Below, piece by piece: positions 46,545 to 60,162 of a DNA stretch of 64,000 nucleotides (its first letter is position 1; every line of letters begins with the position of its first letter). Below the pieces are notes generated by a model that did no database searches, had not been told where the DNA came from, and was given only the letters and a program-made list of their open reading frames with translations. Location: positions 38,029,314 to 38,093,313 of the forward strand of contig NC_023757.2 of the NCBI RefSeq assembly GCF_000499845.2, read 5' to 3'. A program made the position numbers and the translations under genes. The DNA is from Phaseolus vulgaris (lineage: Eukaryota; Streptophyta; Magnoliopsida; Fabales; Fabaceae).

Positions 46545-49237
46545 TTATTCAGGAAGTTTTCATTTTTAACAGAAAAAAGGTAATTCCCTTATAAATTAAC
46601 TTTCGTGTTACATTTGAAGACTTGAAATTATATTGCATATCACTTCACTGTCATTCTTGTTTTGATTCTGTAGCTACCGCGTTTCCCATAATAATTTCAG
46701 TCAACATAATGCTATTGCTAAATATATCCAATTTTAACTTGTCATAATACAGCACAGACGAATCCTTTAACATCTGACTTGTTCAGGACAAAGACAAATG
46801 TTGATATTCTTTCATACGTTGTTTTTAACAATTTTTTTATTATTAAACGAAGTCTCATGTTGACTTCGATAATAAAGCGCGTGAGCTTTAAATATTAAGC
46901 ATACGTAAAATGAAATTTCACCTAAACGAATATGAATTTTAGAATAATCAAGACCTCTTTTTAAAAAAATATTAAATAATTTCTGGGTAATTTCCATCTA
47001 AAAAGACCAACGGTACATTATTTTTTCTTCCGAATAATGTATTTACATCAAAAATTATTTGGCAATTATAATTTTTAATTGAAGAAAAAGTATGGTATTC
47101 TTTCTGCACACAATTTATTAAAAAAAGTTTATTTTGACACTATGAATAGTAAAAAACATGCATTTGACAGTATTTATAATAATATAATAATATAAATAAA
47201 TAAAATATTAATTTATTAAAGTGAAGTGTATAGTGTTAATATATAAGCACCCCAATTTATTATTATATTTTCTTATATAAAAAAATTTTATCTCATCAAT
47301 TATTCGGTTCTCAAGTTATAATTTTCTTACTAAGATATATATCACACTATTGTGAATGAAAGTCTGAAATTTGAAGAAGTGTATTGAGTCATTGATCTTA
47401 AAAGTTTGGGAAGGATTATTCACCAAAAGTGGGGTATTTTCACAAGATAACAAATAAGAGAATTTCACGCCACTAACTGTTGTCAAGTTTATTTGGAAGA
47501 TTGAATCATTTGTCAAAACTAAGGAAAACAAAGTCACTTGGGAGGGATAAGGAATTGTCATGATAGGCTGCTAAATACAAACAACTAGATGTATCATATT
47601 GCACATAATTTTAAATGTAGAATTATTGAATAATATTCTCTATTAAAAATATTCAAAGAAATATCCACTATTTCATTTGTCTGAAGTAATTCTATGTATA
47701 AAATGTTAAGTATGATGAAGAAATTATCATTTTTAATCTTTGAAACTATTATCTACATACAAAAAATGAGAATGGGGATATGAGAAAATTGAAAAAAAAA
47801 AACGAAATAGCTGAAAAATTAAAAAAGATTTAATTTATTCTTCTTTCTATTATAATATAAATATTATTTCCCATTTATAATATTTGCATATATATAAATA
47901 TATTTCTACAAATCATATTAACCTATTTTTTAATGTATATAATAACTTAAAAAACTAATTGCAATTATATATAATACTCTTATTGATACATTAATGATCT
48001 GTTTTGGTGGATTGATGGATTTTTTTTTTATCATATTTTAATCAATTTTTGGTGTATTAAATAGTATAATTTTCTTATTTTATTTGTCTTTTGTTAGTCT
48101 ATTGAATGTTTTATAATGACTAAAAATGCTTTAAAAAAAGATAGGGAATTAGTTTAAAAGTGACTTTTAAAAATTTCAAAGAAAAATTTCCTTAAACTCT
48201 TTATAATTAGAGAAATTAAGTATAAATCATGTTTTTTTCTTGACTTCACATACAATTAATCCACACAATTTGAGTTAATTTTTTTTACTAAACATATTGA
48301 ATTATCTAATTACAAGTGCTTCTATTTAACTAAAATAAGAAAATAAAACTATTTCTTGAAACACCCATGAAGAAGATTAACAAAGATAATTAAAAGACTC
48401 AATTATCTACAACACACCAAACACTAGTACAAAGTTATCAATATCAGTTATTAAAGAAAAGGAAAAAATATCACATAAAATATAACAGATTTATAATAAC
48501 AAATGTGTAACATAATCATCCTTCTTCTTGATAAATCTTAAACACTTTATTTTTCAATTCAGATGTAAATGTAACAACGATTTCACAATATCTCAAGAAA
48601 AAACAAGACTGTCTTTTTCAAAAAATATGAAATGATTTCAAATGAGAGAAGTTTCTTCTTAAAAGTTTTTTTATAATTATTAATATTATGGATTATAATT
48701 GAAACTTTATTATGTTTTTAATGCAACCCAAAAAACATTTTAAAAATTGTTTAACATAATTGATTATTTATGAAATGTTGAGTTTTTCAAATTGTCCAAC
48801 ATAATCAATTATTTTCTGAAATAATTTATTATTTGAAAAATATGTAAAAACCACTTTTAACAATAATTGATTATTATGTTTAGTAAAAACATAAAATCAG
48901 TTTTTCAATTTAAAATTTTCTCAACATTATCTTGATGCCTTATGCTTTGATATATTAAGATAATGAACAATTAAAAAAAAAATCTATAAATCAACACATT
49001 ATATAATCATATGTTATTATTAATAATCATCAAGCCCTAACAATATAAAAGTTAAAGAAAACTTATAAATAATTTTGGCATGAACGAAATTTTGGAGATA
49101 GGCAATATTAGTTAAAAAATTATTCATTTTTTTATTTTTTATAATTTTAAATCATACATAATATGTTTTAATGCACCGTGCTGTCACTACATTAATATAA
49201 AAAATTATTCTTTTAAATGTGAATTTACATTACACAC

Positions 49238-49288
<51 letters not shown>

Positions 49289-49985
49289 AATCTAGTGTAG
49301 TAACAAATAACATTACGTAAATTTTCACCATCTTGTGAAGTCATTGGTGTATCAGATTATCAACAGTAATAAATCAACTATGTGGAAATTTTAAAATGAT
49401 AATAAAATTGTCAACGAAATAATATTTACCAATAAAAACTCATAATCTACTAAATATTATGATAAAGTATATAAATTATGAAATTTTAGTGTATAATGTT
49501 GTATTAGAGTATTTTCACGGTAATACAAATATTCAACGTCTAATCTAAATATCAATATGTTGTCATGTAAATTCTTCATTCACGGGCTATATAAATATTT
49601 ATCTCCAAAGGTTACATATTAATTAGCCAAACTTTTCACTATAGTTTCTATTATGAAATATAAAGTATATTAATAACAAAAACTATATCCTAACCCTAAA
49701 TATATTAATAACAGAAACTATATCCTAACCCTAATTAACATAAAAATTTTACTCATTTGAAGGAAATAATATACACACTTATAAATCACAATAAGTATTT
49801 CTATGACATTAAAAAAAAAAAGTATCAATGGGACGGCATTATTACTCAATCGTGCCATTTCATTCTTTTACTTTTTCTGTGCAGGATATGAGACTCTCTG
49901 GGAAATTTCAGAAATTAATCGTAGATAAGATGGACATTTGTGGAAGCAATAAGCAAATAATAGAAAATAGAGCAAATAAACTTGT
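46545..49985. other. Very AT-rich intergenic DNA
   Basis: No gene supported. Repeated AATTGATTA-type motifs occur near 48750-48890, and a long TA microsatellite at 49248-49285. Confidence 0.55.
49248..49285. repeat. TA dinucleotide microsatellite
   Basis: About 19 uninterrupted TA units, preceded by CACACA and TACA units. It is the longest microsatellite in the window and likely polymorphic. Confidence 0.9.
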
Positions 49986-50009
49986 ACTGATATGGATCAA
50001 CCGGTTATT

Positions 50010-50035
50010 ACCACAACTCGGTCTCCCTGACCGAG
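50010..50035. other. Short GC-rich inverted repeat
   Basis: CTCGGTC, a five-base loop, then GACCGAG. This is a 7-bp perfect stem in a GC-rich island of about 120 bases within AT-rich DNA. The island resembles the sort of sequence found in plant LTRs, but I cannot place it in a family. Confidence 0.4.
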
Positions 50036-50640
50036 ACTTGCAAGGACAGGCAGGCCGACCGACACACTTAATCCATTTCACACTCAAATCAAGGTCCGTG
50101 AAGCTAAACTACCATTAGGTAATACGACTTTAAGTGCGATCCATTCCACTAAATCAGCCCAATAAAATAATATAAATAACACACATTCCAAAAAAGAAGG
50201 TACATCATTATCACTGTACACCCCCAAGTGCTAAATACCCTTTTTACTAAAAGGAGACGAAGCTCTTCAATAGTTCTCTAGATTCCATCTCTCATAGTAG
50301 GAATGAATAATGACACATAGAATTTTTAATGTGGGAAAACTCATCATTATGTGAATGAAACGCCTCTACTGAAAGTGAGATTACAAAGTCTCTCTAGCAT
50401 CTCACTAGGATTTTTAATCTCACTATTATGATGGATATCTACTTTATCTTTTTTCTCTATGTTGTTCTTCTCACTGCTTCATTGCTTCATCTTTCTCTTC
50501 CTCATAAGTTCTCTTTATATAGAGAATGAGAGAAAGACTTCTTCATTAAGAGATTAATGCTCATTACATTTTCAAGACAAAGTTACAATTTACAAAAAAA
50601 ACTTTTTAATGATCATCATTAAATATATTCAATGGATCGA

Positions 50641-50920
50641 TTACCAATATTAATTAGTCATAATTTCCCATTAAATTAAGGAGAAATTCTCAATAATTGT
50701 CCTCCTTAATTGACTTAATTGAGGGTATCAATAATTCAGCTCCCACAATAGTGTTACCAATATTAATTGGTCATAATCTCCCATTAAATTAAGGAGAGAT
50801 TCTCAACAATTATTCCCTTTAATTGACTTAATTGAGGGTATCAAAAATTCAGCTCCCCACAATAATATTACAATATTAATTAGTTATAATCTCCCATTAA
50901 ATTAAGGAGTGATCTCCAAC
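50641..50920. repeat. Tandem repeat of about 114 bp, 2.5 units
   Basis: Units start near 50641, 50754 and 50868, each beginning TTAC(C)AATATTAATT. They continue through CCCATTAAATTAAGGAG and, in the first two, CCTTAATTGACTTAATTGAG and CAGCTCCC. Units are closely similar. The third stops at about 50920. Upstream sequence (50260-50600) includes a TTATATAGAGAATGAGAGA promoter-like stretch, so the block could be part of an LTR. Confidence 0.75.
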
Positions 50921-51268
50921 ATTAAGAAAACAACATTATACCTTCATCCTCAACAAGAAGATGTCTTTTTCTGCCTTGTCGTCAAACAAACTGGCTAATA
51001 TATTTCATAACTTACAGTTTCAAACATGACAAAATACTTGTAGGCCTCAAAAACCTCGCCCCACTTTCCACTCCCTCAAAGAAAAATAAAAACAAACAAA
51101 TAAGCCCCATTCGAAAATCACATTTATACACAACACTGGATTCTCCAGTTTCAATGAAGGAACCCAAACACATGGATGAATTAGAAAATTGAGAAAAAAT
51201 AATCACTGCAAATCAAATGGATAAATATTCCAAGCAACCTGTGTAATTTCTAAAGTCAAAGATACCAG

Positions 51269-54200
51269 TTATTTTGCTTGGCTTTCTCTAACAAAAGTAA
51301 CATCCTCAGTTACAGTTGATGATGAAAGAAGGTGTTTTTCTTGCTCCTCATATATTTCTGTTGACTCGCGGGGTGTGGCAGGTGAAAGAGATTCAACAAA
51401 TTCATCTTCTGCAAACATTCGTAAAGAAAGACAGCAAAAAAGGTTGCAGATATTAGTAAGATGGTATGCATCATTCATACTACATTTTAACTGGGAGGAA
51501 ACAAAGAGCAAGAGATATACCCACCTGAACATTCATGGTATTCAGGTAGCTGTTTAACACTTGTTACTTGAAGACTTTCAGGAAGTAGACAACTGCATAA
51601 AGCACCTACAATTTTTACCAAAGGCTGAATTAGGAGTATGCTCTTTATATTTTAGGAGGAAAATGACATAAAATGCATAGAGCAGAACTAGAAGAGAAAA
51701 TCAATGCGTTCGATTAGGCCCGTCACCCAAGATGATGTTAGTCTCAACTGATGACATTACAAATGGTGTTATCCACCTAAAAGCAACTGATGTTTGATAT
51801 TTTCAAAGTAGTTTTCTTTGCCAAGAATAACTTGAAAAAAGTTGATCGATTGAAGTTTAAAATTTAAACATTGGCAAAACATGATATCATTGTCAGAATA
51901 TATTTTAGACAACTGACTTGAACTCGATTCTAATTATTTTTTATGCATAACAGAGCCTATAACTTGATATCTCAAGACAGTATTTTCTCTCCTTGTCTAT
52001 TTGAAGTATGTTTTCAGAAATATGCAAGTCCTATAATGGCCCTAAACTTTGTAACTGACGGGTTGGGTTGATAGAAGCTTGATGTTACAAGTGTCTCCCT
52101 AAAGAGATGAAAAGAGAGCAGAAAGCAACTACCATCTAGTTCATTAAAAGAATTCAGAAGATAAATATGGAAATAAAAAGATAATCACGCATAAAAGTGT
52201 AAAAAATAAGCTTACAAGGAATTTCCTAGTACGGTTTTACCTAGCTTAGCAAGCCGATTCACCCAACCTGGGATTTGTTTCCCAGTCAATCTATTGGAGA
52301 GATCCTCTGTAAAATGATTGCAGTTCTTAGTTATAAGGTGATAGGTATCCCCATGATACTCGGAAGCCATGTTTTCAATAAATGTACGAAACTCAGAAGC
52401 ACTCATATTGGTTTGACCCAAAGTGATGGAACATCTATATACGAATCCAGGGCACTTCCTTGGCTCCACTTCAAAAACTCCACTAGCTGGGAAATCATGG
52501 GCTCCAAATCCATACTCCTTACCATGCACTGTTTCAAAATCAAAGAAACAAAGCAAGACAAAAAAACTTCACCAGATTAGAGCATTAGAAATACAAATTA
52601 AAACAACAGTTACAACAGCAGGAAACTCGTCGGCATAAATCACGAAAGACTTTCTGGGGTATCTTCAGAACAATTCTGACAATAATGGTTGTTTCCAAAC
52701 AATCATACGAAAATGAAATGTTTGAGAACTCAAGCTATAAATAAAGAGTAGTGTATCAAAAGGATAAAAATTAGTAAGTTTAAATATGCTAATTTTCTTT
52801 TTATTTATTTTATTGAATACAGATTCTCAATCAACCAGGAAAACAACTTTTAGATGCATGAAACCTCGTATACAACCAACATGCAACATAAAAAATGATT
52901 TTGATGATAGCAAGGTCTCTATTGCAACTTAAGATGTATGCATGTTAGCTTACAGTTGACAGTGAGATTGGAGCTTCTATTTCTGGAAAATTAGGGAAGA
53001 ACAAATTGATTTCATTCCACTGAATAATCATACAACAGATATACAGAAGAGGGTTCTATTCTATTTTAGGAAATAAAATTTCTCTCCGCTCCACTCTAGA
53101 ATCCCTTATTTCGTGGACTTTCCTAATCATTCAAATCTACAGATTACAAAATATTAAGCTATTGTAACAAACAGACTGGTTTTGGACAAGCCAGCGCTCA
53201 TTAGTTGATCAACAAGCCTATAAGCCACTAGAGTAGCTTGCGAAGCACACTCATAGTTCTACATCCTCTTGTAAACGGTATAATACAGTTTAGAGCAGAT
53301 GGATTAGTCTTATTTAAGTCTTTAGACACAATAACGAAGATTGGGAGAGCCAAACATGAAGATTGCAAAATACAAATGTTCAAAACAGAGTAAGGAGTTT
53401 GACACTTCAGGGAAATCTTTTAAGACAACTATGAGAAGAGCTGTTGGATTGGAAGGCTGTTAATGAGATTCTCATCATTCAATGAACTTCAACAGACTAG
53501 AGACTTTCAGAATATACAAAATCTGCCACCACAAGCATAAGATCAAAGAAATTGAGCTGCATTTGTGCTATTATAAGTTCAATAGATGTTTCAGTTTTAT
53601 AACTTGTTAGCCTTACTCCAGCCAAAAATCCTTTGTGTTTATTATACAGTAAATACTGTTGATAGTGTTTCTGAATTCCAAGTCATTACTGAACATCATA
53701 ACATCATTTGTCTTTCTCATTCCAGACATGTAATCTGGATTATTTATAATTGTGGCTGTGGGTGTGCGAAATACTTGGAAAGCTTGAACCTAGGGTTCCC
53801 CGAACGTAATGCACAACATAATACTCTCAACACAAAATAACTCATAATAAAACCAAGTAGCAAACAACAATAATAAGATTTGATAGTTTAATAGTACTAA
53901 TCAAGATCAAATTATATAAATGTCGTAATCATATATAAATTCAAAAAAATAGTAGTAAAGTGAAAACATTTCAAAAACTAGCTAATCTTTTCAACTCATT
54001 TTGAGCCCTTATTTATAAAACATTTGACTATGGAGTTACTGTGAACCAAAAATTATATGTAACTAGTTTCCCTCACGTGTTGTCTCAAAAAAGATGGAGA
54101 GGATCAAACAATGAATATCCCTTAAAACTACTCAAATACTCTTATATTGGTTATCTAAAAGAGGATTTTTTAACTTATATATTAACTAATTTTATCTAAA

Positions 54201-54817
54201 AAATATTCTTCATCTCTTATCCCAAAACTGTTCATTAAAAAATTGACCTCAACATACCTTACTGAACTGGTTTACAATTGGTACATCTAATGTCTTCTGG
54301 GTTTAGTTTATAATCATTGAATTGACATGTTTATTTTCCCCTCTTATGAAGTTAACTGTCCAATTCAATATCTGAGAAGCCACAAGCTGGTGAGGTGTTG
54401 TTAATCACACATTACTACTCAGTAACTGAAGATTATACTAGTCTCTCCGCTCTCTCAATTCATGGAGAAAAGTTACAAAAGCACTCAAAGAAAACATATT
54501 TAATATCACAGCATAATTCAAATCGTGAATTTCTCAAAGCAATACAAAGATGGAAAATTGAAATAAAAAAAGACTGTACACATATCAGATCTGACACACA
54601 ACATAAAAGTTAGTAAAAAAAGTTCAAGGAAACAGAGAGATAGGGAGAGACCTTCAATGCCAGAATGAAATATGCCAAATCCAACCCAGTAGACGTAATT
54701 ATTGACAGGGGTGAGATCGTAGACATTCAAACGCACAAGTGTGTTGATTCTGCTGTTGCTAAGTTGGTCGTCGCATTGTGAGGTGGAAAAGGACTTCGAG
54801 GCATTCTCCACACCCAT
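51269..54817 (-). CDS. PPPDE/DeSI-like thiol peptidase
   Basis: Four coding exons: 54817-54652 (166 nt), 52528-52241 (288), 51605-51525 (81) and 51408-51269 (140 with TAA), giving 224 residues. Every intron is GT/AG, and all three junctions split a codon after its first base. Residues about 29-152 form the PPPDE domain. It starts LNVYDLTP and has catalytic His51 in FHSGIEV and catalytic Cys125 in LITKNCNHF, followed by NRLTGKQIPGWVNRLAKLG. Both catalytic residues are kept. Family members act as deSUMOylating or deubiquitinating isopeptidases, so removal of SUMO or ubiquitin in cytosol or nucleus is likely but untested. The tail after 152 has a Cys pair (ALCSCLLP) and a Ser/Glu-rich acidic end that looks disordered. 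The first intron is 2.1 kb. The closest Arabidopsis group is deSI-like At4g17486 and relatives, from memory. Confidence 0.9.
52529..54651 (-). other. First intron of the DeSI-like gene
   Basis: 2,123 bases, starting GTCTCT at 54651 and ending AAACAG at 52529. The other two introns span 51606-52240 and 51409-51524. No nested gene or clear transposon seen inside. Confidence 0.75.
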
Positions 54818-55110
54818 ATTGTAGCAGCAATCTAAAAATTATCGAACCCAGCACAAACAGGACAACCTTACAAACGAAATTACCAAAAGAGGAAAGCAGT
54901 TACAAAAGGAAACACTTTCTATTTCATGGACATGGAGCTAGAAGAAGAAATCACCCAACACAGATCCATGTCCATGACACACCACACATACATCAATCAA
55001 TCTTAGGAAAACATTAGACTTTGAGTTGATTGAGATAATTGGTTGGTTACTTTTGAGTCAAAAGACGTGTTTGGCTCTCTCTGCTATCGTTGAGTTGAGA
55101 GAACTTTTTC
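54818..55110 (-). promoter_or_regulatory. Leader and promoter side of the DeSI-like gene
   Basis: A less AT-rich stretch just upstream of the start codon, presumably the 5' UTR and core promoter. No clear TATA box on the minus strand. It contains a CCATGTCCATG direct/inverted pair near 54935-54975. Confidence 0.35.
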
Positions 55111-55219
55111 TCTGGGTGAGTTCCATCCCTTCAGTTTCCTCAATTTTATTTCCTACCATGTTGCTTGTTCACAAGACCAGTTGTTGGTCATATTTAGTTT
55201 ACTTTACAGCAGCTAAATA

Positions 55220-56760
55220 ATTTAGTCAAAACCATTTGAGTTAGTGTTAATATTAATAAACCTTATGATTAAACTATATAGGATTATTTTGTGTCTAAAA
55301 TATATTTTTAAAAATTAATTTGACATGAAAATCTATAACTAATTTATATTTTTTATATTTAAGAATTAAATATTTTTTATTTTTAAAAAAATCACTTGCT
55401 TCATACCTTCAACATTCAACCATCAAATATTTCTTGCTTCAATATGAAATTTCATCATTATTTTGTAAAATTATTTAAGGAATAATATTACTGTTTTCTA
55501 ACCGTTGGAATTGGAAGAAAAATAATAAATAAAAAGAATAATTGTAATTGTAACGGTACCATTGTGTTTAAATTATTATCCACTAACAAAAAAATATTAT
55601 AAAGAACGTTATTGTACATTAACAAACAACTAAATAAGTGATAAAAACAAATCATTTGTAGTTATTTGAATATCTCATTGTTATAACTATTTTTATTGTT
55701 ATAAATATCTTTATGATAATGTAATAAATATATTTGTGTAAATATAATTACCTATTGTGACAAATGTTGGAAAATAAAAACGATTATTTATATCTTATAA
55801 ACTTAAAGTCTATAAATACAATAGTTAGAGAATACTTCTAAATCACTAGACGTAATAAATATTCAAAATACAAGATTTTGATTAAAGTAACCAGAAACTA
55901 AAATTTGGTTAAAACAGCACTTAAAATTTAACAAATATGATTTATTGGATTTTATTCTAATAAAAAAATTGAACATATGTGATTAAGAGATACATGATAA
56001 GAACATTCAATATAGGATTTTGAACATCTTGTTATATCTATCAGTAATAAATATTATTATTATTATTATTATTTATGATGGTGTTTAAAAACATGTAACT
56101 CTAACCGGTGGTGAGATATGATTCAAATAATAAAGTTAAACAAAAATTATGAGATGTTACTAATAAGTTTATGAGATGCTTTTTTTTTTGTTACTTTTAT
56201 CTCCCTTTCTAAATTATAAAAAATCACTCTAATATATTGTTAGTGATATATAGTAAAATATTTCTTCTATTATTCTACTTTTATTAGATATTATTTTTAT
56301 CAATTTTATTATTTTTATATTTTGGAGGTGCTTAATGTTAAATAAACACTATAAATGAGCTATAGATAGATAATAAATAATTTGTTTTAAAATAAGTTCT
56401 AATTAAACTGAATTCATACATAGCTTACTAGAATTCAATAAACAATCACATTTTGATCACTACTATTTCTACCTCCGTAATTTTTATGGTACTCACTAGA
56501 AATAGAATTGTTGCTTAATCATCATCATCATGAACCTCTCAATCGTCCGTTCTTCTTTTATTTAGTTGAGGTATGATCTCTCACATCATAAAAGAATTAT
56601 TTTTGTTATTGAATATAGAGTGTAGTAGTGTAAAAGTTCGTGTGTAGAAAAGACTTGGTATTTAAACGCATTCATTGGTGACTCACCTCTCTTTTCAAGA
56701 ACTTACATAGTATACTAATTTCCAGTCTATAATCATTGTTCCAGTAAATGAATAAAGATT
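55220..56760. other. AT-rich intergenic DNA
   Basis: An ATT trinucleotide tract lies at 56051-56072. No gene supported. The right part (56400-56760) may be flank of the gypsy remnant. Confidence 0.5.
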
Positions 56761-56769
56761 GAACCCCCT

Positions 56770-57500
56770 ACAACTATTACAACTCAGCAGTTGCAAAAGT
56801 TCTTTTGGAAAAATGTTATATGCGGACATGGTTTGCTCCCATTATATCGTCACCAAAAGTGGTTGGCAATTCATAGATAAAAGTTTCGAACAGTTTTTGC
56901 AGCAATTCGACATCATTCACCAAATATCATCAATCAAGCACCCTTAAACAAATGGTTAGTCTGAAGTAGCGAATAAAGTCATTTTAAACGAGCTTAAGAA
57001 AAAGCTCAGACAAGCAAGAAGTTTTTGGACAAAAGATATACCTGACATCTTATAGGGATATCATTGCCCATCTCAGTCTTCGACAAAAGAAACACTTGTC
57101 TATTTAACTTACGGAGCAGACACTATGATTCCTGTGGAGTTTGGAGAAACTTCTTGGCAAAGGCAGAATGATGATGAACAATACAATGATGTCAACCTAA
57201 TAATTGAACTCAATCTTGTTCATGAAATCTGAGAAGAAGTTCAGGTTAAAGAGGAAGTTGCACGGTCAAAAGTGACTAAACGATACAATACAAATGTTAG
57301 AGGATGAGTCTTTTGCAAGAAAGATTTGGTATGACGCAAACTCAGTGACACCCAAAAGGATAAACAATAAGAAAAATTAACATCTAATGGGGATGTCCCA
57401 TATCAAGTTATTGACTCTCTTCAAAATGGAGTTTAAAAGTTAGAAAAGTTTATTGACAAATTTTTACTTCGAACATAAAATGTCACTCAATTCAAGATTT
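56770..57500 (+). pseudogene. Ty3/gypsy integrase remnant
   Basis: Plus-strand translation with several stops and at least two frame changes follows the gypsy integrase core and C-terminus. In order: TTQQ-like QLQKFFWKNVICGHG, GWQFIDKSFEQFLQQFDI, IKHP.TNG.SEVANKVILNELKK, then KETLVYLTYGADTMIPVEFGE, and finally PYQVIDS..GV.KLE. The aspartate of the usual DNGTQF motif is lost (SGWQF). The TYGADAMIPVE-type block and adjacent minisatellite point to the Tat/Athila branch of gypsy. Inactive. Confidence 0.75.
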
Positions 57501-57587
57501 ATTACAATTAAACTTATATCTTATCTTTGAGTTATATTTGTTAAATTCTTGTAACAAGAATGATGTATTTTTTTCCTTAGCTCGGGT

Positions 57588-57925
57588 CACAATCAAAGTC
57601 ATTTGATCAACACTTAATTTAATCAAATTTATCTTATTAATAATATTACTAATCGGATCAAAGTTATCTGATTAAAAACTTACTCGGATCAAAGTTATAT
57701 GAGTAACAATCAGATCAAAGTTATCCAATTTAAAAATTATCTAATCGGATCAAAGTTATGGGATTAAAATATGTAATCGGATCAAAGTTATCTGATTAAA
57801 GATCTAATTGAATCAAATTCATCTGATTATCTCAACTAATTAGATCAAAGTCATTTAACTATCCCAATTAATCGGATCAAATTAATTTGATTAAAGAAAT
57901 TAATTGAATCAAAGTTATTCGGTTA
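57588..57925. repeat. Minisatellite of about 32 bp, 11 units, beside the gypsy remnant
   Basis: The motif (G/A)ATCAAAGTTAT recurs at about 57591, 57622, 57656, 57688, 57713, 57748, 57780, 57811, 57843, 57875 and 57907, most often followed by CTGATTA and preceded by AATCG. Spacing is mainly 31-35. It sits about 90 bases past the end of the gypsy integrase remnant. Tandem repeats in the 3' untranslated region are known from Tat/Ogre-type gypsy elements, so this is probably part of the same element. Confidence 0.8.
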
Positions 57926-59215
57926 ACATGTTCAAAAATTACCATTATAATGTCACATATCTCGAACCGTCAAACTATATAAATGGTCGCATGGTATTCA
58001 CTAGGAGGTAAACAAAAACCACCACATCTTAGTCTACAATGGACATTCAATCCTTAAAGCACTCAAATCTCACATTGATTTAGCCATACAAAAGAACAAA
58101 GACAAGGTGCAAAAGGTCATCAATTCTACAATTCAGAAGAATGTAGATCCGATTCAAGATGTTATAATCAGGATACAGAAAGTTGTTGTTGGTGTTGACA
58201 ATCAAAGTTGAAGTTGCATATAATATAGGGTGATAGCGATCTCACCAACAAAAAGATGGAAACTATTGTCTCTTTGTATCACATTTTAATGAATGCAAGG
58301 ACTAACCCTTTTTAGTTCTCTTATAACACCTAAAATTCTGCACCAATTCCTACATCTGGTAACATGAGACTTCAAATTTATTTTAACTTGTTATGGAAAA
58401 CCAAGTTCAATTCCCCATGATCCAAAAAAAATATTCAATCTGTTAGTACATAGAAAATAATTTTTTAGCACATGATTAATTAAATAAATTATATTTCTTA
58501 CCTCACTGTTTCAGTCTCAGGTCTCCTAACAATATGATCAACATATCCACTGGTCCCTTTAGAAATCCTTCATATTAAACATATTCTTTTGCAGGTGCAT
58601 CCATTACATTAACACCATCTGCATAAGATGTTGAATTGTGATCTTCTACAAATAGAGTAGGTTAATGATGATAAATAAACTTGTTTTCGCAAATATTGTA
58701 TGAAGTCGTTCTAATTTGGGTGAAGAATCCCAGTATTGATCGAATACAAGTATATGTATGGATAATACCCAGTTTTTTAAATTGGATATGAGGATGAGGG
58801 AATTGGGTATGAGGATGAGGACAAGTATGTTCATATTTGTCCTATGTCTTTATCAGTCCTCATTCTTATGTTTCATTTTAAATTACTAAAAGACTCATAA
58901 TTTATTGGGTAACTTAAACAAAAATCTTATCTTCAGTGATCTTTCTAGTTCTTAGTTTCGTTAAAATCTTTTTTTTCTTTCGCTACACAATTCATAGAGT
59001 TTATTGATATTTCTAAGGTACTTTTTCTTTTATCACAACTTTGATTACACATTTTTTCATTTGTGATGCTTCATTCAAATATTGGATTGCATTTGAGAAA
59101 CTCAAACCTCAATTTCATTAAATCAAATAGTTTTTAAGACATATTTTATTATTTCTTCTAATTTTTAATATTTTTTTTATTATTTAATTTTTACCTGAGT
59201 CACTCTGTAATCTCA
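57926..59215. other. Intergenic DNA, possibly 3' part of the gypsy element
   Basis: A short plus-strand open stretch at about 58045-58210 (KSHIDLAIQKNKDKVQ... in one frame) has no family I recognise. No LTR border identified. Nothing else supported. Confidence 0.35.
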
Positions 59216-59219
59216 TAGA

Positions 59220-59442
59220 ATATTTATTTCAATTATTTAGTTTCTAAATTTAGTCTCTAAAACCTTGGTTGTTAATTAGATACCAATTTAGAAACTATCT
59301 AACAATAATAGAAAATAATAGAAACTAATTTAGAAACCAAATTTCTTTTTAGTTTCTAAAATGGTCTCTAATTTAGTTACTATTGCAACTAATTATTTTG
59401 GTTTCTAAAAATTGGTTTCTATTTCATGATTATCCTGTAGTG
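59220..59442. mobile_element. CACTA-like MITE, left-truncated
   Basis: Right half of the same family as 46113-46541. It shares TTATTTAGTTTCTAAATTTAG, GATACCAATTTAGAAACTAT and GGTTTCTATTTCATGATT blocks and ends ...CTGTAGTG at 59442, i.e. CACTACAG on the other strand. That is a good CACTA terminus. The left arm is missing. Confidence 0.6.
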
Positions 59443-59449
59443 CATATTT

Positions 59450-59925
59450 TCTTTGTTGTAATTTTTATATTTTATAAAAATTTATTCAATTAATATTTGA
59501 GTTTGGAAGTACCAATTAACTCATGAAAATGAGATAAAATTTTCATCATCTTGTCATTTCTAACTTAAGTCTCATTTTATGAATGAATTGAAAAACACCA
59601 CTTCTTATTTAAGCCAAATTTGTTCAAAATAAAACAAACCTATCTAACATAAGATAAATAAAAATTAATATATTTGCACGAGTAGAATATTTTATAAAAA
59701 TACATAATAGATTACTAATCTAGAATACATTAATACATTTTCATATTTTGAATTATTTTCTCCAAATTTAAAATATGTTATTTAAAAAATAATTTAAAGT
59801 ATATAATTTAAAATATATTATTAGATGTGAAACTGCCTAATTTTCATCTTAATATAATCTTCACTTCTAAATTAAAAATACAAATTATACTTTCACATTT
59901 AAAAATTATGTTTCCAATTATCCTC
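59450..59925. other. AT-rich spacer
   Basis: No supported feature. Confidence 0.5.
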
Positions 59926-60162
59926 GTTACTCCTCTTATTCTCACTCGCTCTCAACTCACCCAAAGCTCCGTTTGGGGAAGTCCCTACCGTGATACCAAC
60001 GGCAAAAACCAACGCCGAAGCAGGAAAGAACGACAATTGAAGAAAGCTACAAACCCTAGAAATCGCCATCGCGCAAAAGAGGCGCAAGAGGAATACGAAA
60101 ACGTTCTTCCGAATCATCAATTCCAACAGAAACGAGAAAACTGCGCAAGGCCTAGGACTCAC

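Noticed and set aside
49828..50118. 96-codon plus-strand frame through the GC-rich island
   Set aside because: No domain; the island looks like part of a repeat (short perfect stem, LTR-like neighbours).
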